A DNA stretch of 64,000 nt, taken from Stenotrophomonas sp. SAU14A_NAIMI4_8 (GTDB lineage: Bacteria > Pseudomonadota > Gammaproteobacteria > Xanthomonadales > Xanthomonadaceae). Position numbers and translations under genes: made by a program. The DNA is taken from positions 1,042,820 to 1,106,819 of the forward strand of contig NZ_CP025999.1 of NCBI RefSeq assembly GCF_003086695.1, written 5' to 3'. The notes under the pieces are model-generated. The model did no database searches. It saw nothing but the letters and a program-made list of their open reading frames with translations, and was not told where the DNA came from. Each line of letters starts with the position of its first letter. Within the stretch, counting starts at the first letter, position 1. This document shows positions 8,165-17,328 of this stretch, piece by piece.

Positions 8165-11100
8165 ATGGCAACCAAAGACGCACAGATCGCCGACCTGCAA
8201 TCGGCACAGCAAGAAGATGGCATCGCGACTGTAGCGCCGACCTTGGTGGCCCCTAAGGCTCCCGTGGCCCAGGATGACCCCGACAAACGGGGCTTCCTGG
8301 CGCTGTGGCGCGACACCGATTCGATGGGCAATTCCGCAGCGCGCTGGGCGGTTGTGAGCCAGATGCCGGAGGACGAGACGTTTAGCGTCGAGCTTTCCGT
8401 GCCGAAGGCGGAGTGGAATCAGCTCACCGCCGGCCTCACCGACAGCGCAAAAGAAGAACTGGCCTACCAAGCCTCTAGCCGAGAGAAGCTGTACTTCCTG
8501 GCGGATGAGGCTCATCGCCAGATGAAGAACGAAGAAGAGCTGGCCGCCTACGGCGGTTGGGGCATTGCCGGCCGCATGGGCATGGGCGTTGTAGACCCGG
8601 GAATGCTGCTGATCGGGATGAGCACTGGCGGCGCCGGTTACGCTACGAAGGTGGCGCAGCTCGGTGACGCGGTGAAGATCGTGGACTCTGTTGTAACGGC
8701 GAAGACTGCGCTCGCTGCCGTCGATGCCGCCAAGGCTGGGACGGCCACGCGCTACATCGCAGGCCTCGCAGGCAGTGGTGTCGAGAACGCGATCATCCAG
8801 TCCGCTCTGCAGCAGGGCGATGTGACCAAGGACGGCACCGACGTGGCGATTGCCGCGTTCGCAGGCATGGCGTTGCATGGCGCCATCAGCGGCGTTCATA
8901 CGCGCGCCGAGGTGGGCAAGCTCACCCAGCTTTCCGCCGAGGCAAGCAATCAGCTCAAGCTGCATCAGCTGGCTGAATCCATCGTCGAGCAGCGCGGCGC
9001 AATCGTCGCTTCCCTGGCCGGTGGAGAGGCTGCGGCGCGGATGGCATCTGGCGTGGTAGATGGGCGCACTGCCGACTTCCTGACGAGCCACAACGGCGAC
9101 ATCGCCAACTACGCCGACTTCCGCCGTACGCTCGAATCAGGCGGGCGAGCAGACGCCGCTTCTTCGACGTCGAGCGCAACTGGCGCTGATCAGTTCATCG
9201 CCAAGACGTGGAAGGCGGTGGTCGCCCAGGCCAAGCCCGCGTGGGCCGATGGCTTGTCGGAAGAAGACCTGCTGAAGCTCCGCACTGAACCGGCCAAGTC
9301 CGCCGAGATGGCGAACTTCCTGGATAGCCAGAACAGCCAAGCGCTGGAGAAGGCTGGCGTACCGGTCAACGTGTTCAACCTGTACGCTGCGCATCACTTC
9401 GGGCCGCAGCGCGCCATCAAGTTTGCGAAGGCTGAAGCCGATGCACTGATGGAAGACCTGTTGCCCAAGGGCGTGCTCGACGCCAATCCCTACCTCAAGG
9501 GGAAGACGAAGGGCGAGGTCGTAACGAACTGGACGGAGCGAGCACGGAAGGGTGGCGTGGACATCGACACGATGATCCGTCGTACCGGCCTAGGCACGGC
9601 CGAACAGTACCGCGCCAGCGCCTTGGCCGACTTCGACGCCGACGGCGCTGACGTACGTATGCGTGAATACCTCGCAGACGAAGGCCGCCTGTCCGCGCTG
9701 GACTTCGAGGCGGGAACCGCGCTGAAGAACGGCGAGGCCCGCGCTCTCGAACGCGCATTGGACCGCGACGCGGCGTCGCTGCGGGACAACCACGGCACGC
9801 CCTTGGGGCAGGCCCGTGCTGAGCTGAACGCCCTGCAGGCGAAAGTGCAGGCGCTGGCAGAGGGCCGCGAAGGGGCGCTTGAGCGGTTGCTCGCAGAGGA
9901 CCGCCTGAAGCTGGGCGACGACCTCGCTGAGAGCAAGCAATACTCGAAGCTCCGGGCTGGCGTCGTTGATCGGCAGATTGCCGAGCAGACCGGACCTCTC
10001 AAGTCCAAGCTGGCCGACCTGCAGGGCAAGTACGACGCCCTGCGGCGCACCACCGAGAAGACGAAGGCAGACCGTGAGGCCTCCCTCAAGATGCATCAGG
10101 GAGCCGTCGTGGCACGCGGGGAGGCCAAGCGCATCCGCGCCCAACAGGCCGACCGTGAGGAGCTTCGGGAGGCCCTAGGTCTCCATGCACGGCGCGAAGG
10201 GCTCCGCGAGGAGCACCGGCAGGTTGCCCCGATGCGCGAGAAACTGGATCGCTTGGAGGAGTTCGATGCCGCCAAGGCGAACACGGACGCGGTGATTGCG
10301 GGGCAGGCATCGTTCGGTAAGGACACCCTGTCCGCTGCGAAGGTGCTCGGCTACTCAGACGAGATGTTCCCGACAGCGGTCGGTTCCGGCGAGAAGCTGC
10401 CGCAGATGAAGATGGCGGGGGCACTCCGCCTTGCCAACAAGGGCACCTTCAGTGGCGTCCTGCGCGGCAGCGAAGTAGAGGCCGTCCGGGACAACTTCGG
10501 GCGCTTGGTGGGGAATGAGTTCGGCCACGTTGACGGCACGGCCGTTGATCGAGGCGCGAGCGAAATTGCCTCCCTGCTGACGAAGCGCTTCGTGGGCCAC
10601 TTCAACACCGCCGTCAAGGCTCACTACGGCCCCTGGCTGAAGGAGCAGGGCATTCCGTCTTGGCGCTACTACGACCGGGGCGTCCGCGCCCAGTTTATGA
10701 CGGACGTGGGCATGCATATCCGAGGCGGGGAGGTGGGGTCACCCGCAGTGGAGGCGATGGCCGGGCGTGTCCGCAAGCTGTTCGCGGATATGCTGAAGGA
10801 GGCTAAGGAAGCCGGGGTGCAGGGCTTCGACTCAGTCGAGGTCAACGACAGGTATCTGCCGCGCATCTTCGACTTCCACCGGTTCCACGACTTGGAGCTG
10901 AAGCATGGCACCGACCAGCTCGCGAAGCTGATCAGCCACGGCATGCGGGAGGTCAATCCTGAGCTGGACGAGAAGATCGCCGACAGGCTCGGCGCACACT
11001 ACATCCAACGGATGCGAGAGCTGCGCGTGGGTAATGACCCGGGCATCCTGGCAGGCATGACCTTCGATGACATCGCGTACCTGCGGTCGTTCCTGAAGGA

Positions 11101-12835
11101 AGCCGGCATCGACGGCGAGGAGCTGGAAGAGGTCGTCGCCAAGTTCGCCAAGGCGAAGACCGGGAAGGAGGCCGGCACGGGTGAGGGCGGGTTCCGCAAC
11201 GCAAAGCGCCGGGCGAAGTTCGACGAGAGCTTCAGCATGGAACTGCGCGACAGCGTCGCCAACGACGGATCGACCGTTAGGGTCTCCATCAGTGACCTCC
11301 TCGACAGTAACGTGGAGACGCTCCTGGGGCGCTACACGCGAACCATGACGGGCAACACGGCGCTGGCGAAGATCGGCATCAAGAGCAACGCCGACTGGAT
11401 CGACCGGGTGAAGGCCGTGACCAACGCCCTGGAAGGGCACCCTGACCGGGATACCATCCTGAAGAAGGGTCAAGCGGCCTACGACATCGTGGCTGGCCGT
11501 CCGTTGGAAGAGGCCGGGTTCTGGCAGGAGATGATGCGCACCACGCGCGACCTGACCTATGCAACTCAGATGGAGAACGCCGGTCTCGCCAACGTACCCG
11601 ACCTCGCGTCGCTGCTGGCCTGGGGCAACCTCAGGTACACCTTCCGAAACATCATGCACCTCCCTTCGATGTTCGCTCGGGATGCCGATGGCCGCCTGAA
11701 GGACGCGACCATGCGTGAGCAGGAAGAGTGGCTGGGCATCGGCACAGACTACCTCAACAACACCGTGTTCTCGTCCTACGACGTGGCGGCCGAGGCTGTG
11801 ATCCCCAACGCCGGTCTCCGGACCTTGGCTAAGGCTGGCTCGGCGGTTTCCCATGGCGCTCGTGTGACGGGGCGTGCGGTGACCGTGGGTTCCGGTATGG
11901 CCGGACTCAACGCATTTGCCCAACGCGCTGCCGCCCAGAACATCCTGCACCGACTCAAGGACGACTTCTTCGGTCGTGGCGAGTTCAACAAGGTGCGTAT
12001 GGCCGCGCTGGGCATCGACGATGAGATGGGAAAGCGCATCGCCAAGGAGATGAAGGCGCACACGGAATGGGCCGAAGGTGAGCTGGGCGGGAAGATTCGC
12101 AAGGTGAACTGGGCTGACTGGAAGGATCTGGAGGCCCGCGACCGGCTGCTGTATGCCGTCAACAAGGAAGCCCGCAAGAACATCCAGGAAGAAGACCTCG
12201 GTGACACCTTCCTCTGGCAGCACTCGGGCCTGGGCAAGTTCCTGTCGCAGTTCCGGCGCTTCAGCATCACCGCGTACAGCAAGCAGTTCCTGCGCTCGCT
12301 CAACGAACGGGACGCGGAGGCCCTGACGCGCAACGCACTCCAGGTCATCCTGGCCGGCGCCGCGTACTGGACCAAGCAGGAGCTGCAGCTGCAAGGCATG
12401 CAGGCCGCAGGGGTGGAGCAGGCAAAGCTGGAGAAGTTCCAGAAGGACACCATGAGCGGTTCTCAGATCGCTCGTGCAGCGCTGCGCAATGCAGGCTTCA
12501 TGTTCCTCCTGCCCGACGCAGTGGATTCCACCGTCGGCCGCGCTACCGGCAACCCGCTGTTCGACTTCCGCAACTCCGGCAACAGCTCCGACCTGATCGG
12601 TGGCGTGCCGGGCGTGGCACTCGTGAACAACATCGGCACGGCTGCGTCAGGCGTAACCCAAGCCATCCTTCGGGGTGACCGTCAGTACAAGCAGAAAGAC
12701 CTCAAGGCGCTCCAGGCGCTGATCCCCTTCGGTAACCACCTCGCGGTGGCGCCGGTGTTCCAGAGCATCGCTCAGGATCTGCCGACGACCGACGAAGACG
12801 ACGACCCGGACTCCACCAAGTGGTCCTGGCAGTAA
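8165..12835 (+). CDS. Internal core protein with lytic transglycosylase domain, T7 gp16-like
   Basis: At 1556 residues it is the largest gene in the window and slightly longer than T7 gp16 (1318). A lytic transglycosylase-like module lies at about residues 315-430: RRTLESGG gives the candidate catalytic Glu324, followed by SATGADQFIAKTW, as in SLT-type enzymes. In T7 the muralytic domain is N-terminal; here about 300 residues, with Gly/Ala-rich hydrophobic stretches near 130-240, precede it. The long helical remainder (Lys/Glu-rich near 500-700) would form the inner-membrane end of the ejection conduit. A terminator follows the gene. Confidence 0.92.
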   Translation: MATKDAQIADLQSAQQEDGIATVAPTLVAPKAPVAQDDPDKRGFLALWRDTDSMGNSAARWAVVSQMPEDETFSVELSVPKAEWNQLTAGLTDSAKEELAYQASSREKLYFLADEAHRQMKNEEELAAYGGWGIAGRMGMGVVDPGMLLIGMSTGGAGYATKVAQLGDAVKIVDSVVTAKTALAAVDAAKAGTATRYIAGLAGSGVENAIIQSALQQGDVTKDGTDVAIAAFAGMALHGAISGVHTRAEVGKLTQLSAEASNQLKLHQLAESIVEQRGAIVASLAGGEAAARMASGVVDGRTADFLTSHNGDIANYADFRRTLESGGRADAASSTSSATGADQFIAKTWKAVVAQAKPAWADGLSEEDLLKLRTEPAKSAEMANFLDSQNSQALEKAGVPVNVFNLYAAHHFGPQRAIKFAKAEADALMEDLLPKGVLDANPYLKGKTKGEVVTNWTERARKGGVDIDTMIRRTGLGTAEQYRASALADFDADGADVRMREYLADEGRLSALDFEAGTALKNGEARALERALDRDAASLRDNHGTPLGQARAELNALQAKVQALAEGREGALERLLAEDRLKLGDDLAESKQYSKLRAGVVDRQIAEQTGPLKSKLADLQGKYDALRRTTEKTKADREASLKMHQGAVVARGEAKRIRAQQADREELREALGLHARREGLREEHRQVAPMREKLDRLEEFDAAKANTDAVIAGQASFGKDTLSAAKVLGYSDEMFPTAVGSGEKLPQMKMAGALRLANKGTFSGVLRGSEVEAVRDNFGRLVGNEFGHVDGTAVDRGASEIASLLTKRFVGHFNTAVKAHYGPWLKEQGIPSWRYYDRGVRAQFMTDVGMHIRGGEVGSPAVEAMAGRVRKLFADMLKEAKEAGVQGFDSVEVNDRYLPRIFDFHRFHDLELKHGTDQLAKLISHGMREVNPELDEKIADRLGAHYIQRMRELRVGNDPGILAGMTFDDIAYLRSFLKEAGIDGEELEEVVAKFAKAKTGKEAGTGEGGFRNAKRRAKFDESFSMELRDSVANDGSTVRVSISDLLDSNVETLLGRYTRTMTGNTALAKIGIKSNADWIDRVKAVTNALEGHPDRDTILKKGQAAYDIVAGRPLEEAGFWQEMMRTTRDLTYATQMENAGLANVPDLASLLAWGNLRYTFRNIMHLPSMFARDADGRLKDATMREQEEWLGIGTDYLNNTVFSSYDVAAEAVIPNAGLRTLAKAGSAVSHGARVTGRAVTVGSGMAGLNAFAQRAAAQNILHRLKDDFFGRGEFNKVRMAALGIDDEMGKRIAKEMKAHTEWAEGELGGKIRKVNWADWKDLEARDRLLYAVNKEARKNIQEEDLGDTFLWQHSGLGKFLSQFRRFSITAYSKQFLRSLNERDAEALTRNALQVILAGAAYWTKQELQLQGMQAAGVEQAKLEKFQKDTMSGSQIARAALRNAGFMFLLPDAVDSTVGRATGNPLFDFRNSGNSSDLIGGVPGVALVNNIGTAASGVTQAILRGDRQYKQKDLKALQALIPFGNHLAVAPVFQSIAQDLPTTDEDDDPDSTKWSWQ

Positions 12836-12840
12836 CCACA

Positions 12841-12868
12841 AGAGGCCCTTCGGGGCCTCTTCTCTTTT
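12841..12868 (+). terminator. Intrinsic terminator after the gp16-like gene
   Basis: An 8-bp stem closed by a TTCG tetraloop (AGAGGCCC/GGGCCTCT) is followed by TCTCTTTT. It separates the head/core genes from the tail fibre genes. Confidence 0.85.
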
Positions 12869-12877
12869 GGACTCCCA

Positions 12878-14668
12878 ATGACGTCACGCATCGCCATCGC
12901 CATTGAGGCGACCGATTCCCAATTCTCGGTTCCGTTCCCCTATATCAGTCAGCGCCACGTCATCGTCGCGTTCAACCGCCTCGTCAAGAAGGCTGGTATC
13001 GACTACTACTGGAAGGACGCAGCCAACATCGAGTTCTTCACTGCGCCCGGAAAGGGCGTCCTGGAGGTGATCCGTAACACGCCCACTGAAGAGGCGCTGG
13101 TCACTTTCCACAATGGCTCCCAGCTCACGCAGGAGGAGCTGAACATGGCCGTCCTCCAGTCGCTCTATTCGACGCAGGAGATGAAGGACTACTACCAAGC
13201 TCTGATCGACGGCACGCTCGACGCGCTGGTCCTGCAGAGCGGCGCCCCAACCGCTGGGCCGGTCATCGACAAGGTCATCCAGAAGATCCTGGAGAGCGAG
13301 GAGCTGAAGGAACTGCAGGGGCGCATCGTCAGCATTGACGACACTGCTGCCGCTCTGCTGGGCGTGCGCCTACAGCTCAGCCGCTTCGCCGAGGTTCTGG
13401 ACGCGTTCGCGGAACTGGACGGCGTCGAGACAGGAACCTTCCTGCGGAACCTGCAGAAGCAGGTCGTAGATGGTGACAAGGCGGTCGCGGAGCAGCTGGC
13501 GCTTATTGGCGCGAAGTCCGGCGACGGCAAGGCATGGGTGCTCAACACAGACACTGTGCAGGTCGAGCCGGGTAGGTCGCTGGCGGATGCCTTCACCTCC
13601 CTGGAGTCGTCCATCGAGACGGCCACAAGTAGCCTCAAGGCTACCTTCGACCAACAGGTGACGACGCTCACCACGGCTGACTCCGCCAATGCCATTGCGA
13701 TCACGCAGCTGGGCACGAAGGTGGACGACAACAGCTCCCAGATTCAGCAGACGATGCAGACCGTCAACGGCCTCAGTGCGAACTACATGCTGAAGACCGA
13801 TGTGAACGGCTACGTCGCGGGTTTCGGGCTCTGGAACAACGGCGCAACTTCGACGTTCAACATCCTGGCCGACCGATTCGCAATCGTGTCGCCGGGATAC
13901 CCCGGTGTGGTGCCGTTTGCTGTGGACGCCAACGGCGTCTACATGAACAACGCATACATCCGCAACCTAAGCGTGGACAAGATCAGTGGCGGTGCGATCC
14001 GCAGCGAGTGGGCTTTGAACAGCTCCTCGGGTCGAATCGTTCTGGACACGGGCGCGTTCATGAAGGTCATCGGCGTGGGCTTCGGCGAGAACGGTGACCT
14101 CATCGAATGGTTCGGTCCGAAGATCCCTATCTCCCAATGCACGCGTGCAAACGCCACCACATACGTTGCGACGGATGGTAGCGCGTACTTCGGGGGCACG
14201 CTCAGTGCTGGCGTCATCTACAACGCAGCGAACTCGACCAGCATCGCGGGTGACACCTACGTGGTCATCGGTCCCTTCGCTTCCAACGGTCGGCCTAAGA
14301 CTGTGGTCGTATCGTACTCGCGCTCAATCACCCAGCGTTCCAACGCGATGGGCCGGGACGGCTTCACCGGGGGCGGAACGAACTACGCGACCGTGACCCT
14401 GTATCGAGTCTTGAACGGCGGCGGAGAAGTCGCAGTTGCCTCCCAGCAGTTCTCGGGCGGGTGGCGAATCGAGAACGAGTTCGACGCACCCGACTACGCC
14501 TACGGAAGCATTGGCGGCAGCTTCACCTTCGTCGATACGACTGGGGCCACCAACAACATGAGCTACGTGGCTCGCCTGTCGAACGTATCGATCAACAACC
14601 CCACGGCTTCCGTGGTCAACAGCGTCGTCACCACGGCGAAGCTGAGTGTCGTTTCTACGGAGCAATGA
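12878..14668 (+). CDS. Tail fibre: T7-type anchor fused to lambda gpJ-like fibre region
   Basis: A 596-residue protein. Residues 1 to about 130 match the T7 gp17 N-terminal domain that anchors fibres to the tail, including VTFHNGSQLTQEELNMAVLQ. Residues about 230-370 look instead like the C-terminal fibre of lambdoid tip protein J (DUF1983 type): TVNGLSANYMLKTDVNGYVA, then ADRFAIVSPG and PFAVDANGVYMNNAYIRN. The C-terminal third is Gly/Ser/Thr-rich and probably the variable receptor-contact part. The gene ends in an ATGA overlap with a second fibre gene. The mixed ancestry indicates modular exchange of host-range domains between podo- and siphoviruses. Confidence 0.88.
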   Translation: MTSRIAIAIEATDSQFSVPFPYISQRHVIVAFNRLVKKAGIDYYWKDAANIEFFTAPGKGVLEVIRNTPTEEALVTFHNGSQLTQEELNMAVLQSLYSTQEMKDYYQALIDGTLDALVLQSGAPTAGPVIDKVIQKILESEELKELQGRIVSIDDTAAALLGVRLQLSRFAEVLDAFAELDGVETGTFLRNLQKQVVDGDKAVAEQLALIGAKSGDGKAWVLNTDTVQVEPGRSLADAFTSLESSIETATSSLKATFDQQVTTLTTADSANAIAITQLGTKVDDNSSQIQQTMQTVNGLSANYMLKTDVNGYVAGFGLWNNGATSTFNILADRFAIVSPGYPGVVPFAVDANGVYMNNAYIRNLSVDKISGGAIRSEWALNSSSGRIVLDTGAFMKVIGVGFGENGDLIEWFGPKIPISQCTRANATTYVATDGSAYFGGTLSAGVIYNAANSTSIAGDTYVVIGPFASNGRPKTVVVSYSRSITQRSNAMGRDGFTGGGTNYATVTLYRVLNGGGEVAVASQQFSGGWRIENEFDAPDYAYGSIGGSFTFVDTTGATNNMSYVARLSNVSINNPTASVVNSVVTTAKLSVVSTEQ

Positions 14669-16425
14669 TGACTACTGAACAGCCTTCGCAGGCGCAGCTC
14701 GCGCAACAGATGTCCGATCTGCTGACGCGCTTCCAGACGTTCACCAAGCAACAAAAGGAATGGCTCGCAGGTACTCCGTCCGGTGGACCTGAGGGTGACG
14801 GCAGGTATCCCCTGACGGACTACCTGGGGACCACCTATCTCGTCCCATGCCCGGCACTTGATAGTGCCCGGGTGAAGGGTGAGGTGGACTCGGCCAAGGA
14901 CTACGCTGCGCAGGCCTCGGCTGCCATGGCGTCTTCGCAGACCTTTCTGACCCAATCCTCTTTGGCGAGGGACTTGGCGAATGACTTCGCTCAGGCAGCG
15001 TTGGCCTCCAGGGATCTTTCGCAGATGTACGCTGATCAGGCCGGCACGCACGCGGCAAACGCGCGCGCGTACGCCCAGGATGCTGCTGCATCTGCGGAGC
15101 TGGCGAAGGTGGACCTCCAAGCGCTGGCCGATTCCGTGGCAGGCGCCTCGGCGTCCGCCCAGGCCTCCGCGAACAGTGCCGCCTCCGCATCTGCCAGTGA
15201 GGCTCACGCCGCGACTAGCGCCGCCGCCGCCGCGACGTCAGCTGCCCAAGCAGACACATTCAACCCCGCCAACTTCGCTCCAATCGGAGGCGTGAATGAT
15301 GGCTTCAGGATCGGTGGCGTAGCCGTTGTTGGCGGCGGAAGCACAATCGTTCAAGCGCCTTCGGCTACCGGCAACGCCCACCTATGGCTCGCTGATTCCA
15401 CAAACAAGAGCCGCGTGTTGTTCGTTTGGGACAACGCGAGCGACCTCGCCACCATCCGTAAGTACGATGCAGGCGGGAACTACAAAGATGTCTCTGTCGA
15501 TAACGACGGGTCTATCACTGTTCCTGGGGCGGGCAACTTTGGTAGCCAGCTCTATTCCGCGCATCAGTACCCACTGATCGAGTTCCGTCAGCCTGGAACT
15601 CCGACGTCACAAGGTGAAGGCTTCGTGGGTTCATGGGGTGGGCAGACGCTGATTCGCAGCTGGCCCTCCGGGATCGACCACTCGAAGTTCCTGGAGCTTT
15701 CAGTAGGTCAGCAGCTCGGCAGCATGCGTCTGCTCGATCACGGCGGCAATGTCTATTTCAAGGCCGATAACCAGGGTGCCGCCACCGTCAGTGGCCCTGC
15801 CGCTGCGTGGAACTTCATCGCGCGCGATGGGCTGGGGACGTGGTCCGCCTACGCAGTCGGCAACCGCTACCGAATCTGGAATAGTCAGTCCGGTGACGTG
15901 CTTTCGGTTGGGGCTGGTGGTGACGCGTACATCGGCATGGGTGGCGGCGGCTCCTTGCAGATCGGCGACGACGCGTTGATTCGCGACGTGAACGTTGCGC
16001 ATACGCTCGGTCTGCGCAGTACATCCAACGGCAACGTAGGGTTTCTGCAGTTCGGCACGGGTCCGGGGTTCGGCTACGACGGATACAACCTGCTCTGGAA
16101 CGGGCGGCCTGTCGGGCCGAGCGTCAACGTCGGCACGGATGACATCAGCGCCGTTCCTGGCGGGCATTACATCTGCAACATGCCGGGAGGAACCACGCAC
16201 AACACGCCGACGGGTGGCTGGACCACCATGATGAACGCGATCAACTTCGATAACACCTGGGGTTTCCAACTGTCGCACGGCTGGTTCGAGGACGACCTGT
16301 GGTATCGCCGTAAGTACAACGGCGGCTACGACCAACCCTGGCGAAAGCTCTGGCACTCAGGAAACCTCGTGGTCTCTTCCGGCGACCCTGGCGCAGCCGA
16401 CGGTCGCATCTGGATTCAAATCTAA
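14665..16425 (+). CDS. Second tail fibre or receptor-binding protein
   Basis: A 586-residue protein coupled by ATGA to the first fibre; the ATG at 14665 is chosen because ACGGAG precedes it, although in-frame codons continue upstream. Residues about 70-190 are an Ala/Ser-rich helical stalk. The centre is beta-rich with glycine repeats. The C-terminus ends with a region around FQLSHGWFEDDLWYRRKYNG and WRKLWHSGN, which resembles the pyocin-knob/fibre-tip domain of R-type pyocins and many tail fibres. It probably attaches to the first fibre or the tail and binds a cell-surface carbohydrate. Two fibre genes suggest branched or dual receptor recognition. Confidence 0.82.
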   Translation: MMTTEQPSQAQLAQQMSDLLTRFQTFTKQQKEWLAGTPSGGPEGDGRYPLTDYLGTTYLVPCPALDSARVKGEVDSAKDYAAQASAAMASSQTFLTQSSLARDLANDFAQAALASRDLSQMYADQAGTHAANARAYAQDAAASAELAKVDLQALADSVAGASASAQASANSAASASASEAHAATSAAAAATSAAQADTFNPANFAPIGGVNDGFRIGGVAVVGGGSTIVQAPSATGNAHLWLADSTNKSRVLFVWDNASDLATIRKYDAGGNYKDVSVDNDGSITVPGAGNFGSQLYSAHQYPLIEFRQPGTPTSQGEGFVGSWGGQTLIRSWPSGIDHSKFLELSVGQQLGSMRLLDHGGNVYFKADNQGAATVSGPAAAWNFIARDGLGTWSAYAVGNRYRIWNSQSGDVLSVGAGGDAYIGMGGGGSLQIGDDALIRDVNVAHTLGLRSTSNGNVGFLQFGTGPGFGYDGYNLLWNGRPVGPSVNVGTDDISAVPGGHYICNMPGGTTHNTPTGGWTTMMNAINFDNTWGFQLSHGWFEDDLWYRRKYNGGYDQPWRKLWHSGNLVVSSGDPGAADGRIWIQI

Positions 16426-16434
16426 GGAACAACT

Positions 16435-16650
16435 ATGAAGCTCAAGCTCAAGACCATCGCATCCAACGTGAGCGATGTGACCAAGCCCGAGGACCGCACC
16501 CATGCACTCACCTTCGCGTCGGTCGAAGTGGCCGCTGTGGGCGTCGGGCTGTACGGGCAGAACACCTTGGTGATCACCGTGACGGCCGAAGAGGCTGCGC
16601 AGTACGTCATCGGTGCTTCGTACAACGTTGCGCTGACGCCGGACGGCTAA
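16435..16650 (+). CDS. Small phage protein of unknown function (fibre operon)
   Basis: A 71-residue protein begins 9 bases after the fibre stop, with AAGGAAC upstream of the ATG. It has no signal peptide or membrane segment and looks beta-rich (ALTFASVEVAAVGVGLYGQNTLVITV). Position between a fibre and an Ig-like protein suggests a small structural or chaperone role for the fibre, but nothing in the sequence proves it. Confidence 0.65.
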   Translation: MKLKLKTIASNVSDVTKPEDRTHALTFASVEVAAVGVGLYGQNTLVITVTAEEAAQYVIGASYNVALTPDG

Positions 16651-16654
16651 GCGC

Positions 16655-17104
16655 ATGCCTCTATACGGTTCTTCCGGTGGGGGCTGGTATATCCCGAAGT
16701 CGATGCGTTACGGCGGATCGGCCGTGAAGAGCGTTCGCGTCGCCATCGGTGGCGCATGGCGCACTGTGTGGGCAACCTTTTCGGCCACTGCGCAAGGTGG
16801 CTCGTTCGGGCGCAACAACGGGAACTCCAACGTTCCGCGAACCATCGCCACTGCCGTAGGAGTAACCGCGCTTCCCGTGGGGGGCTCAGGCAACTACTCC
16901 TACAGCTGGACCATTACGGGTAGCTCAGGTGTAACCGCAGTCTCCTTGAGCAACTCAGGTTCCCAAGGGGCGACGGTGAACGCAACTTGCAGCATCAACA
17001 CCCGAGGCTCCGTCAATGTCCAGTGCGTCGTGACTGACGTGGGCCTGGGCCTGTCCACCGTTGTATCCACAAGCACCTCTTACAACTACTACAGCACGGT
17101 CTAA
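16655..17104 (+). CDS. Phage Ig-like/fibre-associated protein
   Basis: A 149-residue protein starts 4 bases after the previous stop. The first 40 residues (Gly, Tyr and Trp-rich, ending in VAIGGAWRTVW) resemble phage proteins placed after tail fibres. The remainder is one Ser/Gly/Thr/Val-rich beta domain with a GGSGNYSYSWTITGSSG segment, as in bacterial Ig-like/PKD-type folds. Such domains decorate phage particles and can bind carbohydrates. Its function is not defined; it probably belongs to the adsorption apparatus with the two fibre genes. Confidence 0.65.
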   Translation: MPLYGSSGGGWYIPKSMRYGGSAVKSVRVAIGGAWRTVWATFSATAQGGSFGRNNGNSNVPRTIATAVGVTALPVGGSGNYSYSWTITGSSGVTAVSLSNSGSQGATVNATCSINTRGSVNVQCVVTDVGLGLSTVVSTSTSYNYYSTV

Positions 17105-17124
17105 GCAGGCCGAGGAGCCTCATC

Positions 17125-17280
17125 ATGGAAATCGCAATTGCCATTGTCGTCGTCGTCGCGTTCGCGGCGGTAGTCACCATCGCCCGCCGTCGCTCGGAGG
17201 CCAAGGCCAGCTCTGTCGGTTCGCCGACCGGCAGCGGCGGCTCGATCAAGCGGCCGGGCACCAAGACCCAGGCGAAGTAA
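17125..17280 (+). CDS. Small single-span membrane protein, possible lysis accessory
   Basis: A 51-residue protein starts at an ATG with GAGGAGC seven bases upstream. Residues 2-18 (EIAIAIVVVVAFAAVVT) form one transmembrane helix followed at once by Arg-Arg-Arg and a basic Ser/Gly-rich tail, implying N-out topology with a cytoplasmic tail. It sits where T7-like phages keep lysis genes and is followed by a hairpin. It could be a small holin, antiholin or spanin partner; the evidence does not separate these. Confidence 0.6.
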   Translation: MEIAIAIVVVVAFAAVVTIARRRSEAKASSVGSPTGSGGSIKRPGTKTQAK

Positions 17281-17286
17281 TCCCTG

Positions 17287-17310
17287 AGGGCACCTTCGGG
17301 TGCCCTTCCT
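17287..17310 (+). terminator. TTCG-loop hairpin in the lysis region
   Basis: An 8-bp stem (AGGGCACC/GGTGCCCT) with a TTCG loop is followed by a pyrimidine run lacking a good T-tract. It may act as a weak terminator or a processing site. Confidence 0.55.
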
Positions 17311-17328
17311 CCACCAGGACGACACACA

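Noticed and set aside
10832..12394. A 520-codon minus-strand frame inside the gp16-like gene
   Set aside because: Antisense shadow of a well-supported virion gene; composition dominated by Val, Leu, Arg, Gly and His without motifs.
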